Shown one piece after another: positions 8,785-17,329 of a stretch of 64,000 nt of DNA. The position numbers were made by a program, and so were the translations under genes. Numbering within the stretch: the stretch's first letter is position 1; each line of letters opens with the position of its first letter. This stretch comes from Pacificoceanicola sp048553275 (GTDB lineage Bacteria > Pseudomonadota > Alphaproteobacteria > Rhodobacterales > Rhodobacteraceae), in NCBI RefSeq assembly GCF_048553275.1, contig NZ_JBLZMW010000013.1, positions 91,746 through 155,745 of the forward strand, written 5' to 3'. The notes below the pieces were generated by a model. That model searched no databases. It saw only the letters and a program-made list of their open reading frames with translations, and had not been told where the DNA came from.

Positions 8785-9348
8785 TCAGTGCAGCTTGGCA
8801 CCAACCTGTGCAATCGAATCGTCGATCAGCTTGTTCGCCTCGGCGGCGCTCATCTGTTTCGCCACGACGTCACGGGCAGCGGCAACAGCCACTGTTGCCG
8901 CACGGTCGCGCACTTCCTTGATCGCGCCGGCTTGTGCGGAAGCAATCTGAGATTCGGCCCCGGCCAGACGACGCTCGATCGACTCGGCGATGTTCGACTT
9001 GGCCTGCTCTGCCGCGATCTGTGCTTCTTCACGGGCATGCGCGATGATGCGCTCTGCCTGCTCGGACACTTCACGCGACTTGCGCTCGTAGCTTGCCAGA
9101 AGGGCCTGGGCCTCTTCGCGCAGCGCACGGGCTTCATCAAGCTCGCTCCTGATGTCGTCTGCACGCTTGTCGAGAAGCTTGCCCAGCATCCCGGGAACCT
9201 TGAAATAAACAAGGACACCAAGGAAAAGCAGGAAGCCCAGAAGCACGACAAAGTCTGTGTTTCCCAGCGAAAAGAACGGCCCGGATGCGGCCAATGCCGG
9301 GGAAGCCAGGGTGCCTGCGAGGGCGGTGGGAATGATCAGCTTGCGCAT
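8785..9348 (-). CDS. atpF: ATP synthase F0 subunit b
   Basis: 187 residues. A hydrophobic N-terminal leader (about 1-21) is followed by a membrane anchor (about 33-50) and then a long charged coiled coil, the pattern of the peripheral stalk subunit b. Paired with b', it joins the membrane a subunit to the F1 head as stator. It is the last gene of the F0 operon, 5 bases after atpF'. The F1 genes are not in the window, as expected for Alphaproteobacteria with split ATP synthase operons. Confidence 0.93.
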   Translation of the reverse strand: MRKLIIPTALAGTLASPALAASGPFFSLGNTDFVVLLGFLLFLGVLVYFKVPGMLGKLLDKRADDIRSELDEARALREEAQALLASYERKSREVSEQAERIIAHAREEAQIAAEQAKSNIAESIERRLAGAESQIASAQAGAIKEVRDRAATVAVAAARDVVAKQMSAAEANKLIDDSIAQVGAKLH

Positions 9349-9353
9349 CGGTC

Positions 9354-9917
9354 TTATCCCTTTACCTGGTTGGACACGGCTGCCGCGATGGCCGCCTCGT
9401 CCGCCTTGCCACCGAGTGCGGCAACGATGGCCGCCGCAGTATCCCTGGCCACCTCTTCAACGGCGTCCGCAGCGGATGCGCGGATTTCGTCGATGGCTTT
9501 CGCAGATTCGGCAGCTTTGGCGTCAATCTGTTCGTCAGCTTTGGCCAGAGCGGCGTCAAGTTCGCCCTTGATCTCATCGCGGGTCTTTTGCGCGATGGCC
9601 TGTGCCTCGGCCTTGGCATCGGCCAGCGCCTTTTGATAAGCGGCTTCGGCCTCTTCGGCCTTGCGCTTCAACTGTTCGGCGGCAGCGATGTCATTGGTGA
9701 TCGTTCCCTGACGTTCCGCCAGAACCGAGGCAATCCTCGGCAGCGCGATGCGCGAGAGAACAAAGAAGATCACCACAAGCGTGATAACCAGCCAGATGAC
9801 CTGATTGGGAATCCATTCGCCGCAAAGCTGCGGCATCCCGATGGCGGAGCCATGGGAGTCCACGCAGGCACTCACAGCCTGAGCTGCATGCTCTGCTCCG
9901 TGGGTTTCGGTCGCCAT
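9354..9917 (-). CDS. atpF': ATP synthase F0 subunit b'
   Basis: 187 residues. It has a hydrophilic N-terminal tail of about 35 residues, one transmembrane helix (WLVITLVVIFFVLSRIALPRI) and then an alanine-rich coiled coil ending VSNQVKG. This is the b' form of the stator subunit used by photosynthetic and many alphaproteobacterial ATP synthases. Its opening MATETHGAE resembles that of AtpB in the same operon (MATETQGAE). It sits between a hairpin downstream of atpE and atpF. Confidence 0.93.
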   Translation of the reverse strand: MATETHGAEHAAQAVSACVDSHGSAIGMPQLCGEWIPNQVIWLVITLVVIFFVLSRIALPRIASVLAERQGTITNDIAAAEQLKRKAEEAEAAYQKALADAKAEAQAIAQKTRDEIKGELDAALAKADEQIDAKAAESAKAIDEIRASAADAVEEVARDTAAAIVAALGGKADEAAIAAAVSNQVKG

Positions 9918-9948
9918 GTCGTCCTCCGTCGGAACGTTGTCGTTACAT

Positions 9949-9978
9949 CGGGCGGCTCAGGTGAGCCTCAGCCGCCCG
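9949..9978 (-). other. Hairpin between atpE and atpF'
   Basis: CGGGCGGCT at 9949-9957 pairs exactly with AGCCGCCCG at 9970-9978, with partial pairing inside the 12-base loop. It lies 25 bases past the atpE stop and lacks a T-run, so it is better read as an mRNA-stabilising or partial-termination element than a full terminator. That would suit the high copy number of subunit c. Confidence 0.6.
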
Positions 9979-10003
9979 CGCGTAAGGATCGGTGTTCCGT
10001 GGA

Positions 10004-10228
10004 TTAGACGGCGAACATCAGCAGCAGGGAAACGAGGAAGGCAAAGATGCCCAGTGCTTCCGCGAATGCGATGCCGATGAAGAGAGTTGCAGTCTGCGAT
10101 GCAGCTGCGGAGGGGTTGCGCAGAGCGCCGGCAAGGAAATTGCCTGCCACGTTGCCCACACCGATTGCGGCTGCGCCGGAACCGATTGCTGCCAGGCCTG
10201 CGCCGATGTGTGCGAGATCGCCTTCCAT
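10004..10228 (-). CDS. atpE: ATP synthase F0 subunit c
   Basis: 74 residues forming two hydrophobic helices joined by a polar loop (LRNPSAA). The glycine-rich first helix (GAGLAAIGSGAAAIGVG) and the proton-carrying Glu in the second helix (IAFAEALGIF) are both present. Subunit c forms the rotating ring in the inner membrane. ATG follows a clear Shine-Dalgarno (GGAGAATT). Confidence 0.97.
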   Translation of the reverse strand: MEGDLAHIGAGLAAIGSGAAAIGVGNVAGNFLAGALRNPSAAASQTATLFIGIAFAEALGIFAFLVSLLLMFAV

Positions 10229-10309
10229 GAGAATTCTCCTTACGATTGGAAGTTGGATAGTCTTTTGGGTGTTCGGGTGGATAAGGCGGACCTGAGTGGC
10301 CCACCGTCC

Positions 10310-11080
10310 TTAGTGATGCGGATGCAGTGCGTCCTTGAGGTACACGCACGTCAGGATCGTGAAGACATAGGCCTGAATGAAGGCCACGAGGACCTCAAGG
10401 CCGTACATTGCGGTGATCGCGACAACCGATAGCGGCGAGATCGCAGCGACCGCGGCAAAGCCCGCGAACACCTTGATCACCGCGTGACCGGCCATGACGT
10501 TACCGGCAAGACGAATGGAGTGACTGACGGGGCGCACAAAGTAGGAAATCAGTTCGATAATCGCCAGGATCGGGCGCAGCGCGAGCGGTGCGGAGGCGAC
10601 CCAGAACAGCCCCAGGAAAGACGCGCCGTTCTTCACAAAGCCAAGAATGGTCACCGTCAGGAAAACGGCCAGTGCCAGCACCACAGTCACGGCAAAATGC
10701 GAGGTCGTGGTGAAAGACATCGGCAGAAGGCCAAGGAAGTTGGCCGCCACGATGAACAGGAACAGGGTCATGATGTAGGGGAAATACTTCAGACCGTCCT
10801 TGCCGGTGACGTCCTCGACCATCTTGTAGACAAAGCCGTAGGCAAGTTCGGCGATGGACTGGCTGCGGGTCGGCACAACCGCGCGGCGCGACGTGCCGAT
10901 GACCATGAGACCGATGATCGCCAAGATCGCCAGGAACAGCCACAGCGTGACGTTTGTGATGGTGAAGGCGCCCACAGGGCCGTCGCCGAACAGCGGCTTG
11001 ACGATGAACTGGTCCATCGGGTGGAAAACCAGGCTGCTGTCTTCTGCTGCTGCTTCTGCGCCTTGCGTCTCAGTCGCCAT
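10310..11080 (-). CDS. atpB: ATP synthase F0 subunit a
   Basis: 256 residues from ATG 11080, with five to six membrane helices. The essential arginine is in SIRLAGNVMAGH, which with the c-ring Glu forms the proton path. The upstream frame extension (about 23 codons) overlaps atpI and lacks family similarity. The start overlaps the end of atpI by 11 bases, indicating translational coupling. Its N-terminal residues MATETQGAE nearly repeat those of AtpF'. Confidence 0.96.
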   Translation of the reverse strand: MATETQGAEAAAEDSSLVFHPMDQFIVKPLFGDGPVGAFTITNVTLWLFLAILAIIGLMVIGTSRRAVVPTRSQSIAELAYGFVYKMVEDVTGKDGLKYFPYIMTLFLFIVAANFLGLLPMSFTTTSHFAVTVVLALAVFLTVTILGFVKNGASFLGLFWVASAPLALRPILAIIELISYFVRPVSHSIRLAGNVMAGHAVIKVFAGFAAVAAISPLSVVAITAMYGLEVLVAFIQAYVFTILTCVYLKDALHPHH

Positions 11081-11465
11081 TTTTGTCCCCTTCGTTGACC
11101 CCCGGTCGGGCGGCCCCTGTATCGTCCTTGACCGAACCGGCCAGATCATTCGCGGCCTGAGCGGCCATGTCCTTCGCCTGGAACTCCTTCGCGGTGCGCA
11201 ACATCACGTTGATGCCCGCGGCGATCCCCAGCAATGTAAACACCACCATGAGAAACGGCGTGGTTCCAAGCACACGGTCGAGCCCGTACCCGATGCCAAA
11301 GCCGATCCCGAGACCGGCCACCATTTCCGTCACCATGCGCCACGCCATGTTGGCCTGACTGTAGTGCTCTTCCTGATGCGCCTTCGTGCCCGCTTCGGCC
11401 CTTTTGACCGCTTTGATACGCTCATCCAGCGCTCTCAGCTTGTCCTTCGGATCGTCATCGCTCAC
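11070..11465 (-). CDS. atpI: ATP synthase assembly protein AtpI
   Basis: 131 residues with a charged N-terminal helix and two transmembrane segments (about 45-65 and 70-90), the AtpI/UncI layout. AtpI helps assemble the c-ring and is the usual first gene of the F0 operon. I chose GTG 11465 (GTG-SDDDPKDKL) because GAGGTG lies 6 bases upstream as a Shine-Dalgarno; the alternative GTG at 11474 would be inside that signal. Confidence 0.85.
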   Translation of the reverse strand: MSDDDPKDKLRALDERIKAVKRAEAGTKAHQEEHYSQANMAWRMVTEMVAGLGIGFGIGYGLDRVLGTTPFLMVVFTLLGIAAGINVMLRTAKEFQAKDMAAQAANDLAGSVKDDTGAARPGVNEGDKNGD

Positions 11466-11707
11466 GTAGAACACCTCACTCAGAGAGTTGAGGCTTGCTA
11501 AGCTCTGAGGCCCTCCGAGTCAACATGCTGTTAAGACCCGTTAGAACGAGTATAAGCCTCTGTAATACAAAGACTTTCATGACATCAGACACCGCGTCGT
11601 CATTCTGCCGCAGGTTCTCCATGGTCGCCCATGCCGCGAAATGAATATTCAACGGTTTGGTTGAGTTTTGGCATGCAGCCCTTGACGCCCTCCATCGAAG
11701 CCGCCTT

Positions 11708-12055
11708 ATGAACGCCATGAGCGCACCTCTCGACACGGTTTTTGCCGCCCTGGCCGACAGCACCCGCCGCCGCATCCTGTCGATGCTGCTGGAAGACGAC
11801 ATGGCCGTAACGGATGTTGCCGAGCCTTTCGACATGTCCCTGGCCGCCATCTCCAAACACCTCGGGATTCTCGCGGCTGCGGGCCTCATCAGTCAGGAAA
11901 AGCGCGGTCGATTGAAGTGGTGCAAGCTTGAGCCCGACGCGCTCAAGTCGGCCTCGGTCTGGATGCAGGGGTTTGGCCAGTTCGAGCCGGTCAACCTGGA
12001 TGACTTCGAGCGATTTCTGGCGCAGGAACTGCCGGAGCGTGCAGAGGATCGCTGA
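11708..12055 (+). CDS. ArsR-family transcriptional regulator
   Basis: 115 residues. The winged helix-turn-helix is plain: TRRRILSMLLE, then the recognition helix AAISKHLGILAAAGLISQEKRG and a basic wing. It lacks the ELCVCDL metal-binding motif of classical ArsR/SmtB sensors, so it is more like the SRPBCC- or metabolite-linked subgroup. Start ATG 11708 (MNAMSAPLDTVFAALADSTRR) matches the usual beginning of the family. Target genes are not obvious; the converging neighbour is an EamA transporter. Confidence 0.85.
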   Translation: MNAMSAPLDTVFAALADSTRRRILSMLLEDDMAVTDVAEPFDMSLAAISKHLGILAAAGLISQEKRGRLKWCKLEPDALKSASVWMQGFGQFEPVNLDDFERFLAQELPERAEDR

Positions 12056-12075
12056 TCACGGCAAGCCGTGCCTCT

Positions 12076-12963
12076 TCACTCCCTCAAGAGCATCAACAAC
12101 GCCGCCGCCGTGAGCGCCACGCCCGGCAATACCATCGCCTGCGGCATACCTTGCCCCAGCGCCATTTCCCACAAGATCACCCAAGAGGGTGTCAGATAAC
12201 TGTAAGCCATGACCTTTGCAGAGGGCAGGCGCAAAGTGGCAAAGCGCAGGATGAGAAAGGTAAGCGCTGTCGCGGCCAGCGCCACGTAGAGCAAAGTCAC
12301 CCAGACGATGCCCGGCAAAGCCGCCCAATCGGTGGCAAGGATGTCCCGCCATGCCCAGAGCGCCAGCAGCAAGGCCCCCGCCGTCAGGATTGCAGCGTTG
12401 AACCCCGACCCCGGCTCGCCACGGCTCAGCTTGCGCAGCAGTGGCGAATAGAGCGCGTGGCCAAGGCAGCCCCAGAAATAGATCGCCTCGCCGCGCCCGA
12501 TCTCGAACAACCGCAACGCCGTCCAGCTTCCGTCGAAAATCACCCAAAGCGCCCCGGCAGCCCCGACAGCAATGGCCAGAGCCATCCACGGCGTTGTCAC
12601 CTGCCGCACGACCAAATACCCGAAGACCGCCGTCAAAGCCGGATTGAGCGTGAAGACCGCCGCCATGCTCACCGGTTCGGCGGTCTGGAGCCCTTCGAAC
12701 ATCATGACGAAATAGAAGGCAAAAAGTCCGGCTAGCAGCACATAGCGCCAGGGAGCGGCAAACACGGGGCGCTTAATGCCACCGTTGATCGCAGCAAGCG
12801 CCCACATTGCGCTCGCCCCGATGGCGAAGCGCACCGCATTCATCGCGGCCGGATCAATGAACGGCGCAGCCATACCGCCGAGCGAAAAGCTCCCCGCGAC
12901 CAGCGCCGAAAAGCAAAGCATGGCAAGGTGGCCTTTGCCCGCCTCGCTCAGCGCTCCGGGCAT
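12076..12963 (-). CDS. EamA/DMT-family transporter
   Basis: 295 residues with about ten membrane helices in two EamA repeats. The start at ATG 12963 overlaps the end of the LysR gene by 16 bases, so regulator and transporter are translationally coupled. An internal ATG (MLCFSALVAG) directly before the first helix is an alternative start. Export of an amino acid or metabolite under control of the LysR protein is likely, but the substrate is unknown. Confidence 0.83.
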   Translation of the reverse strand: MPGALSEAGKGHLAMLCFSALVAGSFSLGGMAAPFIDPAAMNAVRFAIGASAMWALAAINGGIKRPVFAAPWRYVLLAGLFAFYFVMMFEGLQTAEPVSMAAVFTLNPALTAVFGYLVVRQVTTPWMALAIAVGAAGALWVIFDGSWTALRLFEIGRGEAIYFWGCLGHALYSPLLRKLSRGEPGSGFNAAILTAGALLLALWAWRDILATDWAALPGIVWVTLLYVALAATALTFLILRFATLRLPSAKVMAYSYLTPSWVILWEMALGQGMPQAMVLPGVALTAAALLMLLRE

Positions 12964-13829
12964 CCGCCGACAACGTCTTTCAAATGCCCGAGAAACGCCT
13001 GAACCTTCGCAGTACGATGCAGATCGACATGTGTGACAAGCCACAAAGGCGAAGACCACTCTTCACGTGGCGGGAGCACCTGCACCAGATCCGGATACAT
13101 CGCCGCCTCCCGTACCCCCAGGAACCCGATGCCCGCGCCATCCAGAACCGCGCGCTCGGTGACCCGGCTGTCAGTTGTGCGGAATACGACCCGCTCGTGC
13201 GGAACGGTGCTCCACAACCACAGATGGAATGGCGCGCGGTTTCCGATATCGTCGTGACAGACAAAGAAGTGTTCGGACAGATCGGCTTCCGTCTCGGGGC
13301 AGCCGTGCCGCTCGATGTAGGCTTGACTGGCGTAGAGGGCGATTTCCTGTCCGACGAACGCCTGGACGACGTTGTCCGGTTCTTGCGGCTGTTTGCCGGC
13401 GCGCAGGGCGACATGCGCCTCGCCGTACTCCAGGCGGAACACACGGTCATCTGTCAGATAGCGGACGGTCACATCCGGGTATTTTTCGCGAAAGGACGTC
13501 AACGCGCCGACCATGAGGGGCGCGAAGGCAACGAGCGATGTCACAAGCAATTCACCGGAAACATCGCTGCCGCGCCCCTTGATGCGGCCTTCGAGCTGGT
13601 GAAACTGTTCGTCCGTTGTTTTGGCGACGCGCAGAAGATCCTGCCCGGCCTCCGTTGCCGTATAGCCACGGGCATGGCGCTGAAACAGCTTCACACCCAG
13701 CCGTTGTTCCAGTGCATCGATATGCCGAATCACGGTTGCATGGTGCACGCCCAGCGTCTCGGCAGCGCCGCTGACAGTACCTTGTCGCGCCACGTGAAAG
13801 GCGGTTCGCACCTCGTCCCAATTGTTCAT
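12948..13829 (-). CDS. LysR-family transcriptional regulator
   Basis: 293 residues. The N-terminal helix-turn-helix reads GTVSGAAETLGVHHATVIRHIDALEQRLG (about 18-46), followed by a linker helix and the two-lobed effector-binding domain. It is transcribed ahead of, and overlaps, the EamA transporter, so it probably controls that gene or a divergent target. The effector is unknown. Confidence 0.9.
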   Translation of the reverse strand: MNNWDEVRTAFHVARQGTVSGAAETLGVHHATVIRHIDALEQRLGVKLFQRHARGYTATEAGQDLLRVAKTTDEQFHQLEGRIKGRGSDVSGELLVTSLVAFAPLMVGALTSFREKYPDVTVRYLTDDRVFRLEYGEAHVALRAGKQPQEPDNVVQAFVGQEIALYASQAYIERHGCPETEADLSEHFFVCHDDIGNRAPFHLWLWSTVPHERVVFRTTDSRVTERAVLDGAGIGFLGVREAAMYPDLVQVLPPREEWSSPLWLVTHVDLHRTAKVQAFLGHLKDVVGGCPER

Positions 13830-13948
13830 ATGGCCAGCCTCGGCGAATGTGTGATCGGACCGCTATACCGCCACCGTCCCGCCGGAATGACAAGCACCGA
13901 AAAACTCGATGCGTCTCGGCTTGCGAGGACGTCCGGGCGAAACAAGAA

Positions 13949-13975
13949 ATGCCGGGGATCGGAAATCCCCGGCAT
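13949..13975 (-). terminator. Intrinsic terminator-like hairpin after the small secreted protein
   Basis: An 11-bp perfect stem (ATGCCGGGGAT / ATCCCCGGCAT) with a 5-base loop, followed on the minus strand by TTTCTTGTTT. It lies about 55 bases past the stop of the gene at 14031. Confidence 0.7.
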
Positions 13976-14030
13976 GCACAGATGCCAGACCAATGGCCCG
14001 ACACCCACTATTACAAGGCGTAAGCCTGAA

Positions 14031-14294
14031 TTACTGAGCTGCGGTTCCGCCGGTTGTGCCGGTGGTCGACGCGCCTTGGCCGCCGCCGCCGCCGTTTGCC
14101 AGAGCGCCAACCACGACAACGCCGCCGAGGACAGCTGCTGCGGTTGCAACACCCGGAGCGGACGAGCTGGCCGCTGCCATTTCAACCGGGACGTATGGGT
14201 CATCGTCGGTTTCGACAGCGTCGCCATAGCTGCCCGCGAAAGCGGTCGTTGCGGACAGTGCGACCGCTGCGGTCGCCAGGATAAACTTGTTCAT
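14031..14294 (-). CDS. Small secreted alanine/glycine-rich protein, unknown function
   Basis: 87 residues from ATG 14294. A clear Sec signal peptide MNKFILATAAVALSATTAFA is followed by an acidic stretch (DAVETDDDPYVPVE), a hydrophobic glycine/alanine/valine segment and a tail of Gly and Thr (GGGGGQGASTTGTTGG). The hydrophobic segment could be a membrane anchor. Low-complexity exported proteins of this shape are common in Rhodobacteraceae with no known role. Confidence 0.6.
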   Translation of the reverse strand: MNKFILATAAVALSATTAFAGSYGDAVETDDDPYVPVEMAAASSSAPGVATAAAVLGGVVVVGALANGGGGGQGASTTGTTGGTAAQ

Positions 14295-14756
14295 TGTAAA
14301 CTCCATTCGAGACGTTTGGTCGCCAAGCTAGCAACTTCCACATAAAAATACAAAAGTAAAACTCTGATTGCCAGCGTCTCCGCAACGACCGGCAAAATTG
14401 TTCTCATAGTGCATCACCTTTTACACGGTTCCTTGAAAATGCCTCTCCTGCCCTGCCTTTTCGCATGCATCCACTTGAAACTTGACTCTCGCGCCAAGCC
14501 CGCTTAATCCGCAGGCAACCTCCGGGAGTGTCATCTGCTTCCGGTCCCATGGGCTTTGCCCGGGATCGCCCTCCGTCAGCGCGTTGCGCCCACGGGGGCG
14601 TTTGCTGTTTTGCCATTGGCCTGTCAGGCCTGAACGCAAGGCAGCGCACTGCACCGGTCTCGGCGCAGCGTCCGGATTTGCCTGTCTGGGTTTGAGAAGC
14701 ACGCGGCGCGGTCTTATCTGAGGCGCACCAGGATCAGAAAAGGAGGGGCATCCCTC
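14295..14756. other. Gene-free region upstream of ffh
   Basis: No convincing protein frame is present. It holds the ffh promoter and a strong Shine-Dalgarno (AAGGAGGGG at 14740-14748). A short hairpin CGCCC-ACGG-GGGCG at 14587-14600 followed by TTTGCTGTTTT looks like a plus-strand intrinsic terminator with no annotated gene before it. I searched by eye for an SRP RNA and found no match to its conserved loop. Confidence 0.4.
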
Positions 14757-16268
14757 ATGTTTGAGAATCTTTCCGATCGCCTTGGCGGTGTCTTCGACCG
14801 GCTCACCAAACAGGGCGCGCTGTCAGCCGACGATGTAAAAATCGCCCTGCGCGAGGTGCGTGTTGCCCTTTTGGAAGCAGACGTCTCGCTTCCCGTTGCA
14901 AGAAATTTCATCAAATCGGTTGAAAAAAAGGCGACCGGTCAAGCGGTAACCAAGTCCGTGACCCCCGGTCAGCAGGTCGTCAAGATTGTTCATGACGAGC
15001 TGATCGCCGTCTTGGCCGGCGAGGGCGAGCCCGGAACGTTGCGCATTGATTCGCCTCCGGCGCCGATCCTGATGGTCGGCCTGCAGGGCGGCGGAAAGAC
15101 AACCACCACGGCCAAGCTCGCCAAGCGGCTGAAGGAGCGCGACGGCAAGAAAGTCCTTATGGCCTCGCTTGACGTAAACCGCCCCGCCGCCATGGAGCAG
15201 CTGGCCATTCTCGGCACCCAGATCGGGGTCGACACCCTGCCGATCGTGAAGGGCGAAGACCCCGTGGCGATTGCCAGGCGGGCAAAGACGCAGGCCGGTC
15301 TTGGCGGCTATGACGTCTACATGCTCGATACCGCTGGCCGTTTGTCCATCGACGAAGAGCTGATGGCGCAGGTCGAAGCGGTGCGCGACGTGGCGAACCC
15401 GCGCGAGACGCTGCTTGTCGTTGACGGCCTGACCGGTCAGGATGCGGTGCATACGGCGGAAAACTTTGACGAGCGGATCGGCATTTCCGGCGTGGTCCTG
15501 ACCCGGATGGACGGTGACGGACGCGGTGGTGCGGCGCTCTCGATGCGCGCCGTGACCGGCAAGCCGATCAAATTCGTTGGCCTTGGCGAAAAGATGGACG
15601 CGCTCGAAACCTTCGAGCCGGACCGTGTCGCGGGCCGCATCCTTGGCATGGGTGACATTGTCTCCCTCGTCGAGAAGGCGCAGCAAACGCTGGAGGTCGA
15701 GCAGGCCGAGCGCATGATGCGGCGCTTCCAGAAGGGTCAGTTCAACATGAACGACCTGAAAATGCAGCTTGAACAGATGATCAAGATGGGCGGCATGGAG
15801 GGCATGATGCAGATGATGCCCGGCATGGGCAAAATGGCCAAGCAGGTCGGCGATTCGGGCCTTGATGACAAGATGCTCAAACAGCAGATCGCCCTGATCC
15901 AGTCCATGACCAAGAAGGAGCGCGCCAATCCCCAGCTTCTTCAGGCCAGCCGCAAGAAGCGGATCGCGGCCGGTGCCGGCATGGAGGTCTCGGATCTCAA
16001 CAAACTGCTGAAAATGCAGCGCCAGATGTCCGACATGATGAAGAAGATGGGCAAAATGGGCAAAGGCGGCATGTTGAAACAGGCCATGAAAGGCATGTTC
16101 GGAAAAGGCGGCATGCCTGCGGATATGGCCGGTATGGACCCATCGCAGATGGACCCGAAGGCGCTCGAAGCGGCGGCCAAGCAGATGGGTATGGGCGGCA
16201 AGATCCCCGGCCTTGGCGGCGGCGCGGCCCTGCCTCCGGGCCTGTCGGGTTTCGGCAAGAAGAAGTAA
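14757..16268 (+). CDS. ffh: Signal recognition particle protein Ffh
   Basis: 503 residues with the N, G and M domains in order. GTPase motifs are visible: G1 GLQGGGKTTTTAKLA (about 104-118), DVNRPAAMEQL, G3 DTAGRL and G4-region TRMDGDGRGG. The C-terminal M domain is extremely methionine-rich (GGMEGMMQMMPGMGKM). Ffh with SRP RNA and FtsY delivers nascent membrane proteins to the translocon. It heads a tightly packed unit: GNAT genes start directly at its stop codon (TAAATG). Confidence 0.98.
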   Translation: MFENLSDRLGGVFDRLTKQGALSADDVKIALREVRVALLEADVSLPVARNFIKSVEKKATGQAVTKSVTPGQQVVKIVHDELIAVLAGEGEPGTLRIDSPPAPILMVGLQGGGKTTTTAKLAKRLKERDGKKVLMASLDVNRPAAMEQLAILGTQIGVDTLPIVKGEDPVAIARRAKTQAGLGGYDVYMLDTAGRLSIDEELMAQVEAVRDVANPRETLLVVDGLTGQDAVHTAENFDERIGISGVVLTRMDGDGRGGAALSMRAVTGKPIKFVGLGEKMDALETFEPDRVAGRILGMGDIVSLVEKAQQTLEVEQAERMMRRFQKGQFNMNDLKMQLEQMIKMGGMEGMMQMMPGMGKMAKQVGDSGLDDKMLKQQIALIQSMTKKERANPQLLQASRKKRIAAGAGMEVSDLNKLLKMQRQMSDMMKKMGKMGKGGMLKQAMKGMFGKGGMPADMAGMDPSQMDPKALEAAAKQMGMGGKIPGLGGGAALPPGLSGFGKKK

Positions 16269-16802
16269 ATGCCCGCGCCTGTTCTGCATACTCCGCGCCT
16301 GACGCTGCGCCCCCATGTCCTGAGCGACATGGCTCCGTTCTGGGAGTTTTTCCGGAGCGACCGGGCGGAGTATGTCGACGCGCCGCAGAACGAAAGCCAT
16401 TTTTGGTATGGGTTTGCCAGCGAGGTCGGCAGCTGGGATCTGATGGGCCATGGCGGCTGGGCCGTGGACACCAAGGGCGGAGACTTTGTCGGACAAGTCG
16501 CAATCACCCGACCGCCGCATTTCCCCGAGACTGAAATCGGCTGGCTCTTCTTCGAGAGTGCCGAGGGCAAAGGCTATGCCTCTGAAGCCGCGACCGCCGC
16601 GCTGCATTGGGCGTGGGCTCAAGGCTTTGAAACCCTCGTCTCCTACATTCACCCGAAGAATGCGCGGTCGATCGCCCTCGCTGAGCGTCTTGGCGCGGTG
16701 ATGGACTCCGCGGCGGCGTTGCCTAATGGAGAAACCTCCAAAGAGACCGTTGTCTACCGCCATGCACCGGATACCGATGGCGCTCCGGAGGCCTACGCAT
16801 GA
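16269..16802 (+). CDS. GNAT N-acetyltransferase (RimJ/RimL type), copy 1 of 4
   Basis: 177 residues, beginning LHTPRLTLRPH, the opening strand of RimJ/RimL-type acetyltransferases. The acetyl-CoA loop reads EGKGYASEAATAAL (about 99-112), and SIALAERLGA near the C-terminus is the typical N-[ST]-x-x-[AL] plus ERLG helix. Enzymes of this type acetylate N-termini or small amines with acetyl-CoA in the cytoplasm. ATG follows the ffh stop with no gap and the stop overlaps copy 2 by four bases. Confidence 0.85.
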   Translation: MPAPVLHTPRLTLRPHVLSDMAPFWEFFRSDRAEYVDAPQNESHFWYGFASEVGSWDLMGHGGWAVDTKGGDFVGQVAITRPPHFPETEIGWLFFESAEGKGYASEAATAALHWAWAQGFETLVSYIHPKNARSIALAERLGAVMDSAAALPNGETSKETVVYRHAPDTDGAPEAYA

Positions 16803-17329
16803 GCCTCGTCCCCTTTGCTCCCCGACTCGAAACCGATCGGCTGATCCTGCGCGGCCCGGAGAGGGCCGACGCCGAAGCCGTCATCGCCTTCCTGGGTGAT
16901 CCGCTGCGCAGCGAAGGGTTCGGACACATCCCGCAGCGCGGCGAAGCGTGGCGGTGGTTCGCCTTGAATGTCGGTCACTGGCATTGGCACGGCTATGGCT
17001 ATTTCGTGATCGAGGACAAGGCGACCGGTCAGCCCGCCGGGATCAGCGGCATCTGGAACCCCGAATCCTGGCCAGAGCCGGAAGTTGGCTATGTGGTGTT
17101 TGACGGCTTTGAAGGCAAAGGCATTGCTTATGAAGCAGCATGCCGGGTCCGCCGTTACGCCTATGAGGACCTCGGGTTTACCACGCTGACGTCCAACATC
17201 GTTCCGTCCAACGCGCGCTCCAAGGCGCTCGCGGCGCGCATGGGCGCGGTCTACGAACGCACCTACGAGAACGAGAACATGGGCGAGGACGAGCTCTGGC
17301 GGCACCCCGGTCCGGAGGCCTTGGCATGA
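16799..17329 (+). CDS. GNAT N-acetyltransferase, copy 2 of 4
   Basis: 176 residues, starting within the ATGA overlap at the end of copy 1. The opening LETDRLILRGPERAD, the acetyl-CoA loop FEGKGIAYEAACRVR and the late SKALAARMGA helix define the GNAT fold. It is closer to copy 4 than to copy 1 (LRGPE and the RRYAYEDLG / RRYVYHDLG segment). The substrate is unknown. Confidence 0.85.
   Translation: MSLVPFAPRLETDRLILRGPERADAEAVIAFLGDPLRSEGFGHIPQRGEAWRWFALNVGHWHWHGYGYFVIEDKATGQPAGISGIWNPESWPEPEVGYVVFDGFEGKGIAYEAACRVRRYAYEDLGFTTLTSNIVPSNARSKALAARMGAVYERTYENENMGEDELWRHPGPEALA

Noticed and set aside
14500..14580. Possible SRP RNA near ffh (CCGGAAGCAG on the minus strand)
   Set aside because: The conserved SRP RNA tetraloop and symmetric loop cannot be built around it.
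14823..16763. 646-residue minus-strand frame rich in His and Leu
   Set aside because: It is the shadow of ffh and the first GNAT gene.
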